13,539 nucleotides of DNA from Zoogloeaceae bacterium (GTDB lineage Bacteria > Pseudomonadota > Gammaproteobacteria > Burkholderiales > Rhodocyclaceae). The stretch covers positions 1 to 13,539 of the forward strand of contig JAIRLE010000117.1 in the NCBI GenBank assembly GCA_031259605.1, in the 5' to 3' direction. Positions 1-6,969 of the stretch are shown here, one piece after another; positions within the stretch are counted from its first letter, which is position 1, and each line of letters begins with the position of its first letter. Position numbers and translations under genes: made by a program. Below the pieces are notes generated by a model that worked only from the letters and a program-made list of their open reading frames with translations, did no database searches and had not been told where the DNA came from.

Positions 1-43
1 CTTGACGCGACCACGTTTCCAGTTGGTTTTCAGGAATCGCCAT
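1..43 (-). CDS. N-terminal fragment of a putative nucleotidyltransferase (runs off the window)
   Basis: Only the first 14 codons are present, reading MAIPENQLETWSRQ on the minus strand, and the gene continues beyond base 1. The start is well supported: a GGAGGAGA Shine-Dalgarno lies just upstream of the ATG at 43, and the preceding helicase gene stops only 9 bases before this ATG, so the two are almost certainly co-transcribed. From memory, this N-terminus (MAIPE/SxQLETWS followed by a Q-rich stretch) resembles a family of bacterial nucleotidyltransferase-domain proteins related to the SMODS/CD-NTase group found in defence loci. The catalytic GS and DxD motifs would lie outside the window, so the function is an inference from 14 residues and could be wrong; the existence of a translated gene is much more certain. 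Confidence 0.5.
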   Translation of the reverse strand, partial: MAIPENQLETWSRQ

Positions 44-52
44 GTCTCCTCC

Positions 53-3000
53 TCACTCCGACGCGCTGCGCACGATGTCGCTATAACCGATCAGCACGCT
101 GCCCCGCACCTTGGCGATCAGCTTGGCGAAGGGGTCTTGCACCCGGAACAGCCGGGGCTGGTTGCCGCCGCAGTCGAACACTGCGTACAGCCAATACTTG
201 TCGCGCAGGTTGCAGGCGCGCGCCCATTCGTTTTCGGTCAACTCGATTTCCCCGACGCCCACGCGACCCTTGACCTCGATGCCGCGCTCCTCCAGAACGT
301 CTCCGGCGCTCCGTTTCGAGAACAGATCGAAGCCGGGGTAATCGTTGAGGCCTGCGAGCCTGGCCTTCGGCGGCGTGGAGACATCGCGCACATCGGCGCC
401 GCGCGCCGCCTCGAAGGCGACGGCGACATCCATTGCAATGCGTTCGACTTCGGCATCAAGCGCCTTGATGTCTTCCGGGTCTTGCGAGGGCTGCACCAGC
501 GCTGTGGCCAGAATCTCGACCGTACCCGGCTGGATCAACTCCACCTCGCGCCGGGCTTGCAGCAGTGCCTCTCTGCGGCGCTCGGCCACGGTGCGCTGCT
601 GCTGCTTGATCCGCTCCAACTCGACTCCGGCGGGAGATGGAACCCCCACGCTCGCTTCGCTCGCTGCCCCCCAAGGGGGCGCTGCCGCCCTTGAGGCGGC
701 TCGGCGGACGGCGCTGCCCTCGCGCGCCTTGTCGGTGTAACGCTTGCGGGCGGCGGCAAGTTCGGATTCCCGATAGTCGAAGGCGCGCTTGAGGGAGTCT
801 TCGGTTTCCTGCAAGCGATTGGCTGCGTTCATGCGCTGAAGCTCTCCAAGCTTGGCCGCCACCTCTTGCTGGAGGTGTTCCTGCGCGGCCAGGCGCCACG
901 TGTCGCTTTGGGCAAGGAAGACCACGCTGCCGGAGTTGGTCTTGGTCGTTTCCTTCAACAGCAGCAGGTGTTCGACCGGCGCTTCCGCCAGACGACCGTC
1001 GGCGAATTGCTTGATGCCGACCAGCTTCTGCTCGATCAAATCCTGGCTGTGGAAGGCAGGCACGCCCGGATCGACGCCACGCACCACGGTGACGCGGGCC
1101 ACGTGGAGCAGATACGGTGCCGTGGCGCTGACATCGGTGTAGATCGCGCCACGCAGCGCGGCGTGGCGGGCGTTCTCCATCGCCAGCGCGGACAGGCGTT
1201 CAAACACCGGCTCGCCGGGGTGCAAAAAGATCGCGTCGCGCTTGTCATCGGGCCGATAAACGGTGAAGCGACTGCGGGCTGATTCCGGGTAGGCATCGAG
1301 CAGGGGCAGCATGGCCTCCAGCACGCCGCGCTTCTTCGGGCGCAGGAAGAACTGCCCGCCCAGATCGCCGACAAAGTCAATGCCGATCACGGGCGCTGCG
1401 TGTTCCAGGTAGCGGCGGACGTAGCCCGGCAGCAGGCGGCGCAACTCCTCGATGGCCATTGCGTCGCGCAGCTTGGGCAGATCGGCCACCACCTCGCCAC
1501 CCTTGCCGTAGATGGACTCCTCGCGTACCGCGATGGCGCGCACTTGCTCCACGGTGAGTTCGCCCGCGAGGTCGAGCGCCTCCTTGTCGGCCTCGTTGTC
1601 CGATTCGACCGCACGCTGGATGTATTCGGTGATGGACATGCCCTCGAAAATGCGCCCCACCACGTCGAACACCTTGTCCGAGCCGAGCTGCTTGCGGATT
1701 TCCTCCAGCTTGTCGAGCAGGGTCTTGATGACCTTGCCTTCGCGCGTCTTGCCCGCGACCAGATTGACGATGGCGACGCGGTCGCGCTTCTGGCCGTAGC
1801 GGTGGATGCGGCCCATGCGCTGTTCCAGACGCGCCGGATTCCACGGCACGTCGTAGTTGAACAGGATGCCGCAGAACTGAAGGTTGATGCCTTCGGCGGC
1901 AGCGTCGGTGCCGATGAAGAAGCGCGCGCCCTTGCCATCGCCATCGTGCGGCGCGCGGAAGCGTTCAACTTGAGCGTCGCGCTCCTCGAAGCCGAGGCCG
2001 CCGTGGATGTAAGCGACCTGACCGGCGTAACCCATGCCTTCGAGCCGCCGCGTGAGGAAGTTCAGCGTGTCCCGGTGCTCGGTGTAGATGATGACCTTCT
2101 GGTCGCGGTACTGCGGCGAGCGAAGCAAGGCGGCCATGCGTTCGAACTTGGTGTCAAGCCCGCTGTTGTGAACGGCTTCGGCCAGTGCGATCAACTCCTG
2201 CACCTGACCGCGCTCGATCAGCAACTCGGCGAGGCTGGTGGCGATGAACGCGCCCAAGGCTTCAGCTTCGCTTTCCTCGTGCTCTTCATCCTTGCCCGCG
2301 ACGGTGCTTTCCTCGTCCGCCGTCGTGCTGGCCAGCACATCGACGAGACGCCCGTCGCGCACTTTCCGATTGAGTTTTTCCTGCTGGGCACGCAGGTCTT
2401 CTTCGGGGATGCGACCGGATTGGATGTCGTCGATGAGGCCGCCCAGCTTGTCGAAGCGGTTTCGGAAGGAGCACAGCAACGCCCACGTGCTGCTGGCCAG
2501 CCGCCGCTGGAACACCGTCATTGCAAACCGGGCAGCCTGCCGGTTCAGCAGGCGAGCCTGGTTGTAGTAGTGGCGGATGTAGGTCGTGGTACGGTCGTAG
2601 AGCGCCTGTTCGCTGATGTCGCCCTGGGAGAGGTCGTAGCTGACGGTGTCGCACAGGCGTTCCGGGAACAACGGCTTGCCGCGCAGGTCGACCATTTCCT
2701 CCTTCACCCGGCGGATGAAGTAGCGATCACGCGACTCGCGGGGAGATTTGACAAACGCGTTGGCGAAAGCCGTTTCGGTGCTGAACAGTTCGGGTTCCAG
2801 CAAGCGCCAGAGGCAGTAGTACGGGTACTCCTTGCCCATGTGCGGCGTGGCCGTGAGCAGCAGCAAGTGGTGCGCCGCCCACGGCAGCCGCCAGTCGTCG
2901 GGCAGCTCGCGGACACCGGCGATGGCTTCGGCCAAACGGTAACGGTCGGTTGGGCGGAAGGAGCCGTCGAGGTCGCGGTTGGCCGAGAGCTTGTGGGCTT

Positions 3001-3730
3001 CGTCGAAGACCACGAGGTCGTAGGGCGCAACGGCGGCATCACGCAGGCACTGGAAGAGCCGTGTGGCGCGCAGGCTGTCGATGCTGACCACAACGAGGTC
3101 GCTATCAGGGCCGACGAAGGGGTTGCCATCCTTCGTGTCCGCGCCGACCACGATCTTGAATTGCAGATGGAAGAGCTTCTTCAGCTCGCGGTACCAGTTG
3201 CCGACCAAGCCTGCTGGCGCAACCACCATTACGCGCCGGATCGTGCGGCGTGACAGGCATTCACGAACGTAGAGGCCCGTCATGATGGTCTTGCCCGCGC
3301 CCGCGTCGTCCGCCAGCAGGAAGCGCAGACGGGATTGCGGCAGCATCCGCTGATAGACCGCGATGCGCTGGTGCGGCAGCGGGTCGATCTCGCTGATCTC
3401 GGTGGCGAATGCCGGGTTGAACAGGTGTCCATAGGACAAGCGTTCACCCTCGACCAGCACCCGCAGGGCGTTGGCGTCGCCGAGGAAGTCCAGCTTCGGG
3501 GCGTCGGCCTGCGACTCGACCAGATCAGAGGCGGCGCTTGGGGCGGAGGAAAACCGCCGCTCGTACTCCGCATTCAACTCCTTGAGCTTGGTCTGGCCCA
3601 TCGCCGACGGCTTGGACTGCCCGTTTTCCCACCGATTGAGCGTGACGAACGACACCCCCAGCCGTTCTGCGAACTGCTGTTGGGTGAGTTCAAGCTCCTT
3701 GCGAAGCTGGCGGATTTGGTCGGGGTTCAT
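53..3730 (-). CDS. Xre-HTH / SNF2-family helicase / DUF3883-like protein, probable defence component
   Basis: This 1225-residue protein joins a DNA-binding regulator domain to a DNA translocase. Residues about 4-60 form an Xre/Cro-type HTH (QQQFAERLGVSFVTLNRWENG). Residues about 115-660 are an SNF2-type superfamily 2 ATPase: Walker A DDAGAGKT (141-148), Walker B DEAH (243-246), TATPH (293-297), and the C-terminal lobe motifs GTDAAAEGINLQ and EQRMGRIHRYGQ with the arginine finger. A charged, coiled-coil-like stretch precedes a C-terminal DUF3883-like domain with an IEVKGR motif near residue 1152, compatible with an E-x-K nuclease-type site. SNF2 proteins of this layout occur in anti-phage islands (DISARM DrmD is a related class), but no DISARM partners are visible here. 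I chose the ATG at 3730; a TTG at 3745 would add five residues. About 30 residues (roughly 1004-1032) come from an inserted repeat. The HTH and the palindrome upstream suggest autoregulation. Confidence 0.9.
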   Translation of the reverse strand: MNPDQIRQLRKELELTQQQFAERLGVSFVTLNRWENGQSKPSAMGQTKLKELNAEYERRFSSAPSAASDLVESQADAPKLDFLGDANALRVLVEGERLSYGHLFNPAFATEISEIDPLPHQRIAVYQRMLPQSRLRFLLADDAGAGKTIMTGLYVRECLSRRTIRRVMVVAPAGLVGNWYRELKKLFHLQFKIVVGADTKDGNPFVGPDSDLVVVSIDSLRATRLFQCLRDAAVAPYDLVVFDEAHKLSANRDLDGSFRPTDRYRLAEAIAGVRELPDDWRLPWAAHHLLLLTATPHMGKEYPYYCLWRLLEPELFSTETAFANAFVKSPRESRDRYFIRRVKEEMVDLRGKPLFPERLCDTVSYDLSQGDISEQALYDRTTTYIRHYYNQARLLNRQAARFAMTVFQRRLASSTWALLCSFRNRFDKLGGLIDDIQSGRIPEEDLRAQQEKLNRKVRDGRLVDVLASTTADEESTVAGKDEEHEESEAEALGAFIATSLAELLIERGQVQELIALAEAVHNSGLDTKFERMAALLRSPQYRDQKVIIYTEHRDTLNFLTRRLEGMGYAGQVAYIHGGLGFEERDAQVERFRAPHDGDGKGARFFIGTDAAAEGINLQFCGILFNYDVPWNPARLEQRMGRIHRYGQKRDRVAIVNLVAGKTREGKVIKTLLDKLEEIRKQLGSDKVFDVVGRIFEGMSITEYIQRAVESDNEADKEALDLAGELTVEQVRAIAVREESIYGKGGEVVADLPKLRDAMAIEELRRLLPGYVRRYLEHAAPVIGIDFVGDLGGQFFLRPKKRGVLEAMLPLLDAYPESARSRFTVYRPDDKRDAIFLHPGEPVFERLSALAMENARHAALRGAIYTDVSATAPYLLHVARVTVVRGVDPGVPAFHSQDLIEQKLVGIKQFADGRLAEAPVEHLLLLKETTKTNSGSVVFLAQSDTWRLAAQEHLQQEVAAKLGELQRMNAANRLQETEDSLKRAFDYRESELAAARKRYTDKAREGSAVRRAASRAAAPPWGAASEASVGVPSPAGVELERIKQQQRTVAERRREALLQARREVELIQPGTVEILATALVQPSQDPEDIKALDAEVERIAMDVAVAFEAARGADVRDVSTPPKARLAGLNDYPGFDLFSKRSAGDVLEERGIEVKGRVGVGEIELTENEWARACNLRDKYWLYAVFDCGGNQPRLFRVQDPFAKLIAKVRGSVLIGYSDIVRSASE
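631..722. repeat. Dispersed GC-rich hairpin repeat inserted in frame in the helicase gene
   Basis: This stretch is unlike the flanking coding sequence. It contains the near-repetitive CGCTCGCTTCGCTCGCTG, a CCCCC-AA-GGGGG inverted repeat at 668-679, and a GCCGCC-CTTGA-GGCGGC hairpin at 684-700. I recognise it from memory as a type of small dispersed element common between genes in Comamonadaceae/Burkholderiales. On the minus strand it is read without a stop, adding an Ala/Arg/Pro/Gly-rich segment (RAASRAAAPPWGAASEASVG) to the helicase between two charged helical regions. The exact ends are estimates. Confidence 0.6.
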
Positions 3731-3754
3731 GGTATCGCGTGCCAAGTTTTCGGC

Positions 3755-3783
3755 TTTATATCACACGATATAATGCGGCGCAA
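3755..3783 (-). promoter_or_regulatory. Putative promoter of the HTH-helicase operon
   Basis: Read on the minus strand, TATAAA (3755-3760) is a good -10 box and TTGCGC (3778-3783) a weak -35 box, separated by 17 bases. Transcription would begin near 3747, giving a leader of under 20 bases to the ATG at 3730. A consensus TATAAT is also present on the plus strand at 3769-3774, so a divergent promoter is possible, though no intact plus-strand gene follows. Confidence 0.45.
3756..3773. promoter_or_regulatory. Perfect inverted repeat, candidate operator for the Xre domain
   Basis: The sequence TTATATC-ACAC-GATATAA is a perfect 7-base inverted repeat with a 4-base centre, in an otherwise GC-rich region. 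It overlaps the putative -10 box and spacer of the helicase promoter. Xre-family dimers typically bind such short palindromes, so the helicase's own HTH domain is the obvious candidate ligand. The repeat is directly visible; the binding is inference. Confidence 0.6.
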
Positions 3784-3920
3784 GTTGGCGTGACGACTTG
3801 GCTTTCTCGAAGAACGACGGCCGTATGAACAGGTTCTTATGGCGTCCGTCCCCAAGGAGCAGGTTCGGGAGGAGATTCGAGGGCATAACGGCTTCCAGGA
3901 ATGGCGAAATTTTTGCCGCG

Positions 3921-4292
3921 TCATTTCAGCGCGGTGTATTTTTCTTTCCGGCCATGGCTTTTATCGGCCGGGTATTTGCGTTCGTTTTTTGCGAGTTTGG
4001 CCAGGAGCGCCGCCGCCAGATCAACCTGGGCGCGGTCAGCGATGAGCAGCAGGTAGGCCAGCACATCGGCGCATTCGTCGGACAGCGCTTCGTGGCCTGC
4101 GGGCGTCTGGACGAATGCCTCCATTTCGGCGTCGCTTTTCCATTGCGACAATTCCAGCACCTCGGCGGCTTCCAGATTCAGCGAGACCATCAGTTGTCTC
4201 AGATCGTGGAACTGCGCCCAATCGCGCGCGTCACGAAACGCCAACACCGCCCGCGTCAGTGCCTGTACACTCTGTTCCTCTGTCTTTTTCAT
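3921..4292 (-). CDS. MazG-like nucleotide pyrophosphohydrolase
   Basis: A 123-residue all-alpha protein of the MazG/RS21-C6 type, which hydrolyses (d)NTPs to (d)NMP and pyrophosphate in house-cleaning or dCTP control. The magnesium-binding signature is present as ExxE (E41, E44 in NLEAAEVLELSQWK) and ExxD (E73, D76 in SDECADVLAYLL), followed by the family's NERKYP motif at 103-108. The length matches stand-alone single-domain members. The ATG at 4292 is chosen because a GGGAG Shine-Dalgarno precedes it at about 9 bases and the family signature begins just after; a longer open frame to 4517 is antisense to pepD and unlikely. It is divergent from pepD with a 29-base gap, so promoters must overlap the opposite gene. 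The substrate cannot be told from sequence. Confidence 0.9.
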   Translation of the reverse strand: MKKTEEQSVQALTRAVLAFRDARDWAQFHDLRQLMVSLNLEAAEVLELSQWKSDAEMEAFVQTPAGHEALSDECADVLAYLLLIADRAQVDLAAALLAKLAKNERKYPADKSHGRKEKYTALK

Positions 4293-4321
4293 GAATTCCG
4301 CTCCCTTTCTTCCCTCGCGCC

Positions 4322-5803
4322 ATGATGACGAATCCTGTTTTTGACGCCCTTGAACCCCGGGCCGTCTGGCGGCATTTTGCCACGCTCTGCGCCATTCCGC
4401 GTCCCTCGAAGCACGAAGGCGCGCTGCTGCGCCATCTTCGACACTGGGCAGGTACGCGCGGCATCGCGGCGCGTACCGACGCGGCGGGTAACCTGTTGCT
4501 GGCAAAACCCGCCACACCAGGCCGGGAAAACGCGCCCGGCGTCATCCTGCAAGGACATGTGGACATGGTCTGCGAACGCGCTCCTGGCGCGCCCAATCAT
4601 GATTTTCACCGGGACGCGATTCTTCCGGAAGCGGAAGACGGCTGGCTCGTGGCGCGGCATACCACGCTGGGCGCGGACAACGGCATCGGCGTCGCGCTGG
4701 CGCTGGCGGCGGCGGAAGATGCGGAACTCCCGCACGGCCCACTGGAAATCCTGCTCACCGTCGATGAAGAAGCCGGCATGGGCGGCGCGCATGGGCTGGA
4801 AGCCGGGAGCCTGCGCGGCCGCTTCCTGCTCAATCTGGATACGGAGGAATGGGGCGTGTTCTATCTGGGCTGCGCGGGCGGCGTCGCCATCGAAGCCGAT
4901 TTTGGCCCACGTGCCGCCGCCATGCCCTTGCCGCCAGATATGCGGGAAATCTATCGTCTGCAACTGGACGGTCTCATCGGCGGACATTCGGGCATCGACA
5001 TACATCAGCCCCGCGCCCACGCCATCCGGCAGATGCTCGCCCTGCTGTTGCGTCTGGGCGCGGAAAACGACGTGTATTTGCTGCGATTGCAAGGCGGCAC
5101 GGTTTTCAACGCCTTGCCGCGTTCGGCATTCGCGGATTTGGCGCTCACGTCCGCGCAATACGCCGGACTTTCAATGTCGCTGGCGCGTCACCTCCAGGAT
5201 TTGCGGCGGGAATATCCACAGGAGACGCCCACGCTGACGCTGACGCCTTCCCCGGAATCCGCGCCGGCGGATCGGGCGCTTGCCGCCGCGACCTGGCGGC
5301 CTTTGCTGCAAAGCATCCTGGCGCTTCCCTTTGGCGTCGCCGCCATGAGCCGGGATTTTCCCGGCGTGGCGGAAACCTCCAACAACCTGTCGCCGCTTCG
5401 CCTCGAGCCGGATGACTGCCGGTGCAGCCTGTTGCTGCGCGCGCAGGATGACGCGGCGCGTGACGCGCTGGCCGAACGCGTCGAGCGGCAAATTCGCGCC
5501 AGCGGCGGCGTGGCGCGCCGTGAGGGCGCATATCCCGGCTGGAAGCCCGATCCCGCGTCGCCCTTGCTGCAACAGGCGCAAGACGTCTATCGGCAAACCT
5601 TCGGACATGCGCCGCGTCTTGAAGTCATCCACGCCGGACTGGAGTGCGGTCTCTTTGCCCATTCGCATCCACAACTTGCCATGCTTTCCTTCGGCCCCGA
5701 CATTCGCGGCGCGCACGCGCCCGGAGAACGGGTTGACATTGCTTCCGTCGGTCACTGTTGGCAATTCCTGCGCCGCCTGCTGACCGCACTTTCCACCCCG
5801 TGA
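4322..5803 (+). CDS. pepD: Aminoacyl-histidine dipeptidase (M20C, peptidase D)
   Basis: A 493-residue cytosolic zinc dipeptidase of family M20C, which cleaves unspecific dipeptides including Xaa-His (carnosine-type) substrates. The di-metal site is complete: H79 and D81 in QGHVDMV, D119 in TLGADNGIG, the catalytic E149 with E150 in VDEEAGMGGA, D173 in LNLDTEEWG, and a C-terminal histidine near 465 before the family's ERVDIASVGHCW motif. Length and residue spacing match the E. coli enzyme as I remember it. A lid/dimerisation domain insertion (about 200-390, with GGHSGIDI) is present. Tandem ATGs at 4322 and 4325 make the exact start uncertain by one codon, with no strong Shine-Dalgarno. The gamma-carbonic anhydrase gene follows after 14 bases, suggesting co-transcription. 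Confidence 0.95.
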   Translation: MMTNPVFDALEPRAVWRHFATLCAIPRPSKHEGALLRHLRHWAGTRGIAARTDAAGNLLLAKPATPGRENAPGVILQGHVDMVCERAPGAPNHDFHRDAILPEAEDGWLVARHTTLGADNGIGVALALAAAEDAELPHGPLEILLTVDEEAGMGGAHGLEAGSLRGRFLLNLDTEEWGVFYLGCAGGVAIEADFGPRAAAMPLPPDMREIYRLQLDGLIGGHSGIDIHQPRAHAIRQMLALLLRLGAENDVYLLRLQGGTVFNALPRSAFADLALTSAQYAGLSMSLARHLQDLRREYPQETPTLTLTPSPESAPADRALAAATWRPLLQSILALPFGVAAMSRDFPGVAETSNNLSPLRLEPDDCRCSLLLRAQDDAARDALAERVERQIRASGGVARREGAYPGWKPDPASPLLQQAQDVYRQTFGHAPRLEVIHAGLECGLFAHSHPQLAMLSFGPDIRGAHAPGERVDIASVGHCWQFLRRLLTALSTP

Positions 5804-5817
5804 ATAAAGGCGTTCAA

Positions 5818-6381
5818 ATGACCATTTATCGTCTCGAACAGCTTACGCCCCGGATGGGCAAGGATGTCTGGATTGCGCCCAACGCCGCCGTCATCGGCGA
5901 TGCGCATCTCGCCGATCGGGCTTCGATCTGGTTCAACGCCGTGCTGCGCGGCGACAACGCCCCGATCCTCATCGGTACGGAAAGCAACATCCAGGATGGA
6001 TCGGTACTGCATACGGACATTGGCTTTCCGCTGGTGGTCGGCGCGCGCGTCACCGTCGGTCATCAGGTCATCCTGCATGGCTGCGTCGTTGGCGACGGCA
6101 GCCTGATTGGCATGGGCGCGGTGCTGCTGAACCGTTGCCGCATCGGCCGGCACTGCATCGTCGGCGCGCACGCCATGATCCCGGAAGGCAGGGAATTCCC
6201 CGACCGTGTACTGATCGTCGGCTCGCCCGGCAGGGTAGCGCGCGAACTGACGGACGCGGAAGTCGCCCGCCTGGAAGAGCGCGCCATCCACTACGCCGAA
6301 AACGCCCAGCGCTACCGCCACGCCCTGTCCCTTGCGGACGACGCCCCAGGGCCTGTTCAAAGTCTTTTGGAGGCTGTTTGA
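5818..6381 (+). CDS. Gamma-class carbonic anhydrase family protein (YrdA/PaaY-like)
   Basis: A 187-residue left-handed beta-helix protein built of hexapeptide repeats (VIGDAHLADRASIW onward). The three zinc ligands expected of gamma-type carbonic anhydrases are present: H65 (LHTD), H82 (VGHQV) and H87 (LHGC). Family members of this short class (YrdA, CaiE, PaaY) are trimeric; some hydrate CO2 and others act on CoA thioesters, so the reaction is not certain. The ATG at 5818 is chosen over an upstream in-frame ATG at 5758 inside pepD because an AAAGG Shine-Dalgarno sits 7 bases before it and the family's N-terminus starts there. The last ~10 residues (GPVQSLLEAV) lie in low-complexity sequence and may be an extension relative to relatives. 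Confidence 0.93.
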   Translation: MTIYRLEQLTPRMGKDVWIAPNAAVIGDAHLADRASIWFNAVLRGDNAPILIGTESNIQDGSVLHTDIGFPLVVGARVTVGHQVILHGCVVGDGSLIGMGAVLLNRCRIGRHCIVGAHAMIPEGREFPDRVLIVGSPGRVARELTDAEVARLEERAIHYAENAQRYRHALSLADDAPGPVQSLLEAV

Positions 6382-6416
6382 AAACAAGAGTTTTGTTCTC
6401 CTCTCCCTGCCTTGTA

Positions 6417-6431
6417 TGGGGCGAAGCCCCA
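6417..6431 (+). terminator. Short hairpin after the carbonic anhydrase gene, possible terminator
   Basis: TGGGGC-GAA-GCCCCA forms a 6-bp GC-rich stem with a 3-base loop, followed by AATTT. It lies 36 bases after the stop codon of the carbonic anhydrase. The T tract is poor, so intrinsic termination is only possible. Confidence 0.3.
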
Positions 6432-6780
6432 ATTTGCCTCCGCCCTGCGCAAGAGAGAGCAGATACGCTTCAGGCACCCTGAAGCCGTTCTCACGAGCAA
6501 CATCCGGTTCAAGCGCGTAAATCGTGTCAATGTCGCCATCCTGACCAATTGCCGCCAGTACCTGCCGGTGTTTTGGTTCCTCACGTTTGATTGTGCCGCG
6601 GGAACTCACCCAAGCCGCCCTGGCGTTGGACAGCAGCGTTGGCAACCGGCGGATGATGTCGTCCTCGACGAACCCCTCCACCTTGTGCTTTCCCTCCCGC
6701 AGCTTCAACCACAGGTTCTTGCCAAAAACGTCAGCATGGGTGTGCGCACACCGAGCGTAGACACCAGGCAGGGGGTATGC
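6432..6780 (-). pseudogene. Possible decayed minus-strand coding remnant (unrecognised)
   Basis: The 588 bases from 6382 to 6969 hold no convincing intact gene. On the minus strand, however, an open frame here gives a protein-like stretch (VFGKNLWLKLREGKHKVEGF, then a segment with GQDGDIDTIYALEPD) with balanced composition, unlike the usual shadow translations. There is no good start: the open frame runs from a doubtful ATG at 6828, and its other end continues antisense into the carbonic anhydrase gene. I do not recognise the family. The layout could be the C-terminal part of a mobile-element protein, but it may also be chance. Confidence 0.25.
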
Positions 6781-6830
6781 AGCCGCCACACGGTTTTGCC
6801 GCCGGGCTGTTCGATTTCCTTTTCCCACGC

Positions 6831-6856
6831 CTCCTCTCCCACAAGTGGGAGAGGGG
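6831..6856. repeat. Strong hairpin repeat in the intergenic spacer
   Basis: CCTCTCCCAC-AA-GTGGGAGAGG is a perfect 10-bp inverted repeat (6833-6854), extended by a G-T and a C-G pair, and followed by a weaker CCCC-GTTT-GGGG at 6875-6886. Hairpins of this CTCTCCC/GGGAGAG type are frequent dispersed intergenic elements in proteobacteria (from memory). It could also act as a transcription barrier upstream of the 6970 gene. Confidence 0.6.
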
Positions 6857-6969
6857 AGACAAATCCCTCCTTACCCCCGTTTGGGGAAGGGCATCTTGCG
6901 CCCTGGCCGATCTTCTCCCCGCAGGCAAAAAACCGCATAATCCGCCCTTGTTTTTCTTTTGCCGTGTCT

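Noticed and set aside
1400..3253. 617-residue open frame on the plus strand
   Set aside because: It lies wholly antisense to the SNF2 helicase gene, whose motifs are unambiguous. The translation has the composition of a shadow frame and no recognisable domain.
4289..5158. 289-residue minus-strand open frame
   Set aside because: It is antisense to pepD, which has all its metal ligands in the plus frame. No start signal or domain supports it.
6353..6400. TTCAAA/TTTGAA and AAAAC/GTTTT short inverted repeats around the carbonic anhydrase stop codon
   Set aside because: The arms are only 5-6 AT-rich base pairs with long or unstable loops, so a terminator or IS end cannot be supported.
5752..6432. 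Minus-strand open frame covering the carbonic anhydrase gene
   Set aside because: The part overlapping the carbonic anhydrase is a shadow of a well-supported gene; only the portion in the spacer was kept, as a weak remnant.
6412..6969. Long N-terminal extension of the ketosynthase-like protein
   Set aside because: The frame is open from 6412 but crosses two hairpins and encodes low-complexity sequence; the family's N-terminus matches a start at 6970 or 6979.
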